From Lumbricus rubellus (taxonomy: Eukaryota > Annelida > Clitellata > Crassiclitellata > Lumbricidae), in contig OX243828.1 in the NCBI GenBank assembly GCA_945859605.1, forward strand, positions 22,594,609-22,658,608: a stretch of DNA of 64,000 bases, given 5' to 3'. Positions 55,958 to 64,000 of the stretch are shown here, piece by piece (positions within the stretch are counted from its first letter, which is position 1; every line of letters begins with the position of its first letter). The position numbers and the translations under genes were made by a program. The notes under the pieces were generated by a model, which had not been told where the DNA came from, searched no databases, and saw only the letters and a program-made list of their open reading frames with translations.

Positions 55958-58670
55958 TATAAATGCTGTGTTTAATGCCAAGATACACAGAGCCTTGAGC
56001 ATTGAAAATATGGCAGCTGAAAGTTTCTGGTGGTCGCATTTCCCAGTATACACTCAGCTGCTTCTTGGTGTGTGTTTAGATCCAAGCAGCAACTGTCGGA
56101 ACAAAGCAGGTTCAGGGAAGAGATCATCTATCCATGCTGGAAGTATATCTAGTCCGAAATCCTGAATTTCTTAAAAAGGTTACATTTATTTTCGTCAAAC
56201 AAGTTGTAATAATAATAATAATAATAATAATATTTTTGTCGGTAATGAAACGCCTGCAAACGCATTGCACTGTACTTGTACAAGTTATGCAACAATCTTA
56301 ATTAACATCAATCTTAACTACTAACAGAACATACAGCCTGCAATACACGGCGCTAGTAGCAGCCTACAAAGCACGTCCGCCCTACGGGGCTCGATCTCCG
56401 TACCTCTCGCTCTCCATTCCAGTGCGTTATCCAATACGCTACCGTGCCTTCCAGATTTTAATTAGGGTGAAAAATCAGTTCATTCTGTTGTTCGAAATGT
56501 GTGTTTGAGCAGTTTACTGTCGAATGTAATTTTAAAGTAAATCAAGCCTAAGAAAGTCATTTAGTGACCAACAGCTTTCCAAGGGTTTTACGTAGGTTAG
56601 TGAAGTTGGGTTGTCATTTTCCGGTCAGAGCATTTCAAACCGCTGCATATAGGGGCCCTGAGCAAGTCCTTCACTCGCAATTGCTCATGCGCTTCGGCGT
56701 TAAACTCCGATTCAGTGTCTGTGCTGTAGTCAGGAGTGCTTTTGAGTAGAATTCTTGCAGGGGTGCTGTGACAGGTGCTCATATTTTGTGGGGCGCGGTG
56801 GTGTAGTGGTGGCATCGTTGCCTTGGAGCCGGAATGTTCGAGGTTTGAATCCACTTGGCCGCGTAAGGACCTCAAGTGGGCAAGTCCTTCACTCACAATT
56901 GCTCAGCGCTTCGGCGTGAAACTCCGACGCAGTGTCCGCTCTGCATTCGGGAGTGCCTCTGAGTAGAGAGAGCTTGAAGGGGCGCTGTAACAAGTGCACA
57001 TACAAACATACATTCATTCAATCATGTTGTGGTGCAGTTGTTTTGTATGGGTTACTGAAGTTAGTTATCATTTTCCGATCAGAACATTGATCTGCTGGAG
57101 AGAGACAGCGAGAGACTACACGATCTTCTGACGTGGAAAGACCACGAGGGAATCTTCTGGAAGTGGATGGAGAGCGTCCTGGAGGCGAAGCTTCAGCCGC
57201 ACGATGACGAGGCATCCTCTTCAGACGAGGAACCAGTGTCGCTGTCTTTGTCAGGAGAGGGCGACGTGAGGTTGATGGCGTCGTCACGACTGCAGGAATC
57301 TCATCGCACGCTTCAGGAAGCGATTGTTAAGTACGAAGCCATCGTCCAGCACATCGAGCGACTCTGCGTTGAGAAGGTCGGTTGGATTTTCAAATTCTGC
57401 ATGTACTGTATTGTAATAATAATACTAATAATAAATGCATTATACATTAGTTTTAGTATGCAATTGTGGTATTAGCACATTTATGTTGAGAAGGTCGGTT
57501 GGATATTCAAATTCTGCATGTATTGTATTGTATTTAATCACTTGTAAAGCGATTCTTGTAAGGTGAGCGGTTCACAGGCGATCCCAGTGCGCAAGGCTCG
57601 CGAGAAGAAAGGTTTTGAGAAGATACAACGCAGGAGAGACTCAGAGACTGCCTGACAGAAGTGTAGCATATAGCAAATAGAAGGAGAAAGAGCATTCCAA
57701 AGACAAGGATCAATTCGAGCTAATGATCGAGACTGAGCCATAGCAGTTCATTGTTTTTCTGTAGAGCCACGAAATATCGTCTGAAGAGCTGGATGATATA
57801 ATATCTGGAATGAGTCTGGAACTGTCGATTCAGAAGGCGAACATTGCACTCCATGGTCAACAGAACGCTGTCGCCAGATCAGCGACCCGTGACTGGACGC
57901 CGGTGGAGCCAAGCTTTGTCTTGGAGAAGAAACGGGCCCAGCAAAAGACTAGGCTATCGAAACCAGGTTGAATACTTCTTCGCCTTTCTCATATGTATGA
58001 CAAAATTACATTTAAACTGCATCCTTTAACACTTTGCATGCCCGATATTGAAAATGACCTATGGCCGGCCAGCGGCCAGCTATACTGATTTCACTTGTAC
58101 AGTTCATGCCAGTTTTCATACCAATAGCAGCTTCAGAGATGTGTATATCGGGCCACTATGGTTGCACAAAGAATGGTTCTCATTCACAAAGTCAGAGGTG
58201 GCTGGGTTATGGTTGCTATAAAAAACTTGTGTGCTCCCATTTGTTTAGAGTAACACAGAGAGCTTGTGTCCGCACTTTAGTTGGGAGCGCTTCTGATTAG
58301 TAATCTTGAAGGAGCGCTATAACAAGTGTACATAAAAAAATAACAAAGTGTAGTTGTAATTACATCTATACCATGTTCTAGTGTTTTTTATTTACTGCAT
58401 TTTATTTCGTCAGGTTCGACCGCAAGCCATACAGAATCACAGTCCAGTTTTACTTCTCTGCTATCCCACAACCAAAGCAATAACGCTACCACAGACATAG
58501 ATGACGAGATAGAGTGCATGCAACAACATCTGCTTTCTCTGGAAAAAGATCTCAGCGTGAAGCAGAGCTACTTGAAGACGGAAATCGAAAAACTAAGCGG
58601 AAAGTTGAACGACGCTGTTTGCATCCCTCCGTTGAATAGAAATTTGAATCGTGGAGTCAGGTTGAACTGA
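51941..58670 (+). CDS. TEDC1: TEDC1 homologue, tubulin epsilon/delta complex protein 1
   Basis: TEDC1 works with TEDC2 and the delta and epsilon tubulins in centriole triplet stability. Exons: 51941-52054, 52763-52862, 53446-53651, 54306-54470, 55983-56045 (tentative), 57083-57376, 57765-57966, 58414-58670. All phases close, giving about 466 aa. Family signature: FRLAKFDRPE followed after the join by LPLWRLLFEL (human FRRAKFDRPE and LWQLLF), GSRELLLAFGWLLSNSRV (human GSRELLLALSWLLARG), LLWLNNKLRL, and GIFWKWMESVLEA (human LVFWQWMDTVLDA). The start ATG is the first in frame. Exon 5 begins IHRALSIENM, matching the human KIH step after the preceding exon; its donor is less sure. Confidence 0.9.
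52064..52215 (-). mobile_element. (ATTC)n array and inverted LINE tail at the first TEDC1 donor
   Basis: About 22 ATTC units start some 10 bp after the donor of TEDC1 exon 1 and run into an inverted LINE tail (ACTTATATAGCGCCTTTTCA, CTACTCAGAAGCGCTCC). Confidence 0.8.
52255..52415. repeat. Dispersed repeat shared with 34970-35138
   Basis: Same block order as the SDCCAG8-intron copy: GGAAAAATAACGGG, CTACTATGATCCACCTGGAA, TGTGAAAAACAGACTCTACT, TTCTCACCCTGATC. Confidence 0.6.
54480..54660 (-). mobile_element. T2 repeat copy, inverted, after a (GACA)n run
   Basis: Reverse-strand GATAATCGTAATCTTCAAAT, GCCACTTTGAAGCCAAGCAC, CAGCTTATTCATGAGCGCTG. It begins close behind the donor of TEDC1 exon 54306-54470, separated by a (GACA)n stretch. 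Confidence 0.65.
55091..55322 (-). mobile_element. SINE family A, inverted, near consensus
   Basis: (TTTG)n, TATGTGCACTTGTTATAGCG, CTCAGAGGCGCTCCCGATGC, GGATTCGAACCTCGAACC and terminal CCACCGTGCCCCAC. Confidence 0.92.
55517..55955. repeat. Very long (CT)n/(CCCT)n pyrimidine tract before a TEDC1 exon
   Basis: About 440 bp of almost pure pyrimidines on the plus strand, (CT)n flanking a (CCCT)n core. It ends about 27 bp upstream of the proposed acceptor at 55983 and so acts, if that exon is right, as an enormous polypyrimidine tract. The long Leu/Ser/Pro and Glu/Arg/Gly ORFs over it are artefacts. Confidence 0.95.
56345..56456 (-). mobile_element. tRNA-like SINE head, family E
   Basis: Reverse strand reads GGCACGGTAGCGTATTGGAT with TAACGC, then GGAGATCGAGCCCCGTAGG, giving A- and B-box-like blocks. 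Single copy; tRNA-derived repeat or pseudogene. Confidence 0.45.
56655..57008 (+). mobile_element. SINE family A: one headless copy followed by one full copy
   Basis: 56655-56784 has only body and tail (CAAGTCCTTCACTCGCAATT, CAGGAGTGCTTTTGAGTAG). 56788-57008 is complete, with GTGGGGCGCGGTGGTGTAG head, GGTTTGAATCC B box and CACATACAAACATAC tail. The pair lies between two copies of the same TEDC1 acceptor region. Confidence 0.85.
57538..57745 (-). mobile_element. LINE 3' end with RT C-terminus
   Basis: The minus-strand translation includes [17 protein letters not shown], homologous to the 40345 copy, followed by the GCGCACTGGGATCGCC and GAATCGCTTTACAAGTG tail. It ends about 20 bp upstream of the TEDC1 exon starting at 57765. 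Confidence 0.75.
58215..58350 (+). mobile_element. SINE/LINE tail fragment
   Basis: TTAGTTGGGAGCGCTTCTGA, CTTGAAGGAGCGCTATAACA, AGTGTACATAAAAAAAT. Confidence 0.55.
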
Positions 58671-60180
58671 AATCTAGATTCTCTATTCCTCAATCGGAGC
58701 TGAAATGATCTCATGTTTTTAACTTCTGTCTATAAAAACTAAACTGTAATTGCATGACAGTTTGAAGTTTCAGAACTTTTGCACTTTTTTCAGGCGTCCA
58801 TGCACTTATTTTAAAATCTGAACGCCGTCCTGCCACTTATTGGCCAACACAGCCTGGAAAGGTAAGGAGCGTCCTGGCACTTCTTTTGGAAAAGTAAGAA
58901 GCGTCTAGGCATTTCTTTTCCCGCACTTTAAGCACTGGTTGCAGCATAACCGCTATATCAGCCAAGACAACAGCCGTGTAGTTTGTATGTATGTGCACTT
59001 GTTATAGCGCTACCGACTACAGCACGGACACTGAATCAGAGTTTCATACCGAAGCGCTGAGCAATTGCGAGTGAAGTATTGCAGAACTTTGACTGAATTT
59101 CAATTGTTTAACTGTCTCTATCCGTCCATTTTAGAACAATATATTAGAATATTTCTCGAACCTTAGATAGTAGTGTCTGTTATAGTAGAGGTGAAGCACT
59201 GGATGTTTTACAACCTGGTACGATACACAGTGGATAATTGTAATGTAACACTGATGGGAATGACACGTGTGTAATGTAAACTGTTTACGCACATAGCACT
59301 ATAATTGTGCAGCATAAGCTGTGATTATTTTTTGCAATAATAATTAAACTGAAACTAAATTCTGGCGTCCTGATGTGTATTGGAAATTAGAAATTGAGTA
59401 ATGCCGATCGGAAAGTCTGAAATTACACAAATTTTTCCATCCTACAAAATCTGATGACCCTTTTTTAACCATTTCAAACCGAATGGGTGGTCACGATACA
59501 TGGGCATTTCTAAATGGGGGGCCATTGCGGAATTGCTTCCCCCCCTGGGACATGCCCCTGTAGGCCTGTACCTGCGAAAAAGTTATCAACCTAGATTAGA
59601 ATTAAAAACCATGATTTTAGTTCACAAAGCTATTTATATTGCAGAATGCTATAATTGGTTTTCTTGTGGCAAGCTCATTCTTCATTTCCACGATATTAAC
59701 AGTAAATCCAATAACATGGTAAAGCTGAAAATGTCGTCCCCATCACAGCATTATTTACCATGGTTTTACTGTGCTGGGGAGTTCACCCCACAGAAATTCT
59801 AACCCCCTACCACATCTAAGTAGCTGAAAAGATGGTTCGACAACAAATGGGTCAGGTCTTGACCCAGCTCATTTTTCTTGGTATTAACATATTTACAACA
59901 TTAGACTTTAACCTGTGCTCATGCATTGCATGGTAAAACTTTTAACCTCACCCAGATCTTTTTGGCAATTGAAACACTGGCGAAATTGGTAGTAATTAAA
60001 AAGCTGCATTTAAAAGTTCCAATACTTTCCCACAACTATCTATGCATCAGATAGAAAAATACAACACATTTATGGTAATAGTCGTTCGGTTACTTGACAC
60101 GTTTTTGGTAATTGCTGAACATTGCAGCAAAGACATTTTCAATTGTTTTATCAATTGCAGAGCAGGATGTTTGGACCACT
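58671..60180. other. Interval between convergent TEDC1 and kinase 3' ends
   Basis: TEDC1 3' flank on the plus strand and kinase 3' flank on the minus strand. It contains a copy of the GCGTCCTGGCACTT repeat (about 58790-58930, inverted relative to 3685-3835) and a partial inverted SINE A (about 58985-59086). A possible TEDC1 poly(A) region lies near 59335 (AATAATAATTAAAC). No further gene. Confidence 0.5.
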
Positions 60181-62820
<2,640 letters not shown>

Positions 62821-63310
62821 CTGTAAGAACGTCGAACAGAACAGAGAAACACCTCTGATATAAGAAAGAAAATACGATATGCCATCTTTCAAACTACCCA
62901 CCAGTTCCCTAGTAAGTTTTCGGGCCCACGGGCATTTGCCCCGAGAAGTTCCCTCTCACAGGCACCTCCACGAGACCTACACTCTTGCAATGAATACCAT
63001 TAATCCTCTGATATCATTGGCTAGTACAGCCACCAATCAAATTCACTTCAACTACAACATCATAAAGAACCGAACCAGATTTCGACTTTACTCCGGAATT
63101 TTTCAATTTACCTACACTGCTAGTTATTTATTTTCAGTATGAGGATTATATAAAAATAACTGGGGTCATAGCTCCTGTAATAACGTCGAACAGGACAGAA
63201 AAACTCTTCAGATTCTCTCTGACAAAAGAAAGAACATATCTTGTCAGCCTTGACAATGAATACCATTAATCCTCTGATATCATTGGCTAATCCAGCGACC
63301 AATCAAATTC
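62821..63310. repeat. Direct duplication of about 345 bp spacing, including an acceptor copy
   Basis: CCTGTAAGAACGTCGAACAG at 62820 is repeated as CCTGTAATAACGTCGAACAG near 63167, and AATGAATACCATTAATCCTC with TGATATCATTGGCTA is repeated after each. On the minus strand CGACGTTCTTACAG is the acceptor of exon 62622-62820, so its acceptor also exists in a second upstream copy. Confidence 0.85.
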
Positions 63311-63429
63311 AATGTAAGCCTGCAAAATGGGTTTCATTGGTGGATGATTTTTAGTGGCTTTTCACATCTCAGTCATATTCTACTGGATTTAAATAAGTGA
63401 GTAAGTACTGTAAGTAAAGTATTTATGTA

Positions 63430-63960
63430 CTTTGTTGAGCTGCCTGCAAGCGCACTGCGGGAACCGCAAAGACATATCTCTTAGCCAACTGAATGGAGTG
63501 CACTGCTCTCGGCCTCCAGTATCATCCTCTCTGAAATTCTGCAACCGCTCCTTAGTCTATGCTGCACCAGCTCTTTGGAACGGACACGCAACATACCTCC
63601 GCCTGTTCGCTCATCCTCCTATCTCCCCAACCTCCCTTCCAAATTCAACCTCTCATCCACTTACACTCACCTCTGCTGCTTTCCATTCACGACTGAAAAC
63701 CGAACTCTTCAAGCTATCCTATCCAGATGCCAATCAAGTTCCATCCCCCAACTACCATCATCACCGACAACCACCGTAGTACCACGCTGTCTCCTCGGCT
63801 TGACCTCCCCAGATTTTGACCTGGCACCGGAACGAAAACGGCATCTGAGCCGCATCTCTGGCTATTGCGGACTTGATTTGATAAAGCGCCAGTGAATAAG
63901 CTGGTCGCCCTGACGTGGCTTTTGTGGGTGCTGAGAAATTCTCGAAGATTTACATTAGCC
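63430..63960 (+). mobile_element. LINE 3' end: RT C-terminus and tail
   Basis: The forward frame 63432-63779 reads SLKFCNRSLVYAAPALWNGH and later FHSRLKTELFKLSY, the C-terminus of a CR1/L2-type ORF2 (usual form RSFSxAAPxLWNxLP..FKxxLKTxLF). The 3' UTR ends GATAAAGCGCCAGTGAATAA, GCTGGTCGCC and GGCTTTTGTGGGTGCTGAGA, linking this LINE to the T2 tail family. Confidence 0.8.
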
Positions 63961-64000
63961 TACATTACATTTTACTGTTGTTATTGTCTTACCGTGTTTC

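Noticed and set aside
55314..56165. 283-codon Leu/Ser/Pro ORF and opposite Glu/Arg/Gly ORF
   Set aside because: Produced by the (CT)n/(CCCT)n tract; only the short 55983-56045 portion shows homology-like continuity with TEDC1.
4757..57008. Functional tRNA genes at SINE heads
   Set aside because: The A- and B-box-like blocks are embedded in longer repeated units with poly(CAAA) tails and do not fold by eye into complete cloverleafs.

Overview
The window is nuclear DNA from an intron-rich animal, most likely a marine invertebrate; an early-branching lineage such as a sponge is possible but not demonstrated. The evidence is short GT-AG-bounded exons with phase-compatible joins, animal protein families (a tyrosine kinase, SDCCAG8, TEDC1, an extended-synaptotagmin-like protein), tRNA-derived SINEs, decayed LINEs, several MITE families and abundant micro- and minisatellites. 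Nothing looks bacterial. All gene models are hand-built from splice signals, reading-frame continuity and remembered family features; no search was run.

Layout. 1-2325: downstream flank of the first gene. 2326-28793 (minus): a multi-exon gene for an ER membrane-tethering protein with a membrane hairpin, SMP lipid-transfer domain and C2 domains (about 1,035 aa as modelled). 28.8-33.8 kb: repeat-dominated intergenic DNA with two long TATG microsatellites, several MITEs and a possible promoter near 31.9 kb. 33783-44926 (minus): SDCCAG8, a centrosomal/ciliary coiled-coil protein, about 796 aa over 16 exons. 46607-47035 (plus): a small intronless ORF with a C-terminal membrane segment, followed by a poly(A) signal. 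47-51.9 kb: mostly non-genic, with one unexplained ORF and a decayed LINE. 51941-58670 (plus): TEDC1, about 466 aa over 8 exons. 60181-62820 (minus, continuing past the right edge): the 3' four exons of a Tec/Src-like cytoplasmic tyrosine kinase. 63.4-64 kb: a LINE 3' end.

SDCCAG8 and TEDC1, both centriole/cilium proteins, lie about 7 kb apart in divergent orientation. The other genes share no obvious pathway.

The strongest unusual signal is that intronic duplications and minisatellites are repeatedly anchored on splice junctions. In several introns the donor or acceptor itself, sometimes with the last coding bases, is copied tandemly into the intron. The clearest cases are the kinase exon ending at 61980, the TEDC1 exon ending at 57376, the first SMP/C2 exon ending at 28432, and the 4546/4551 donor followed by about 300 bp of donor-like repeats.
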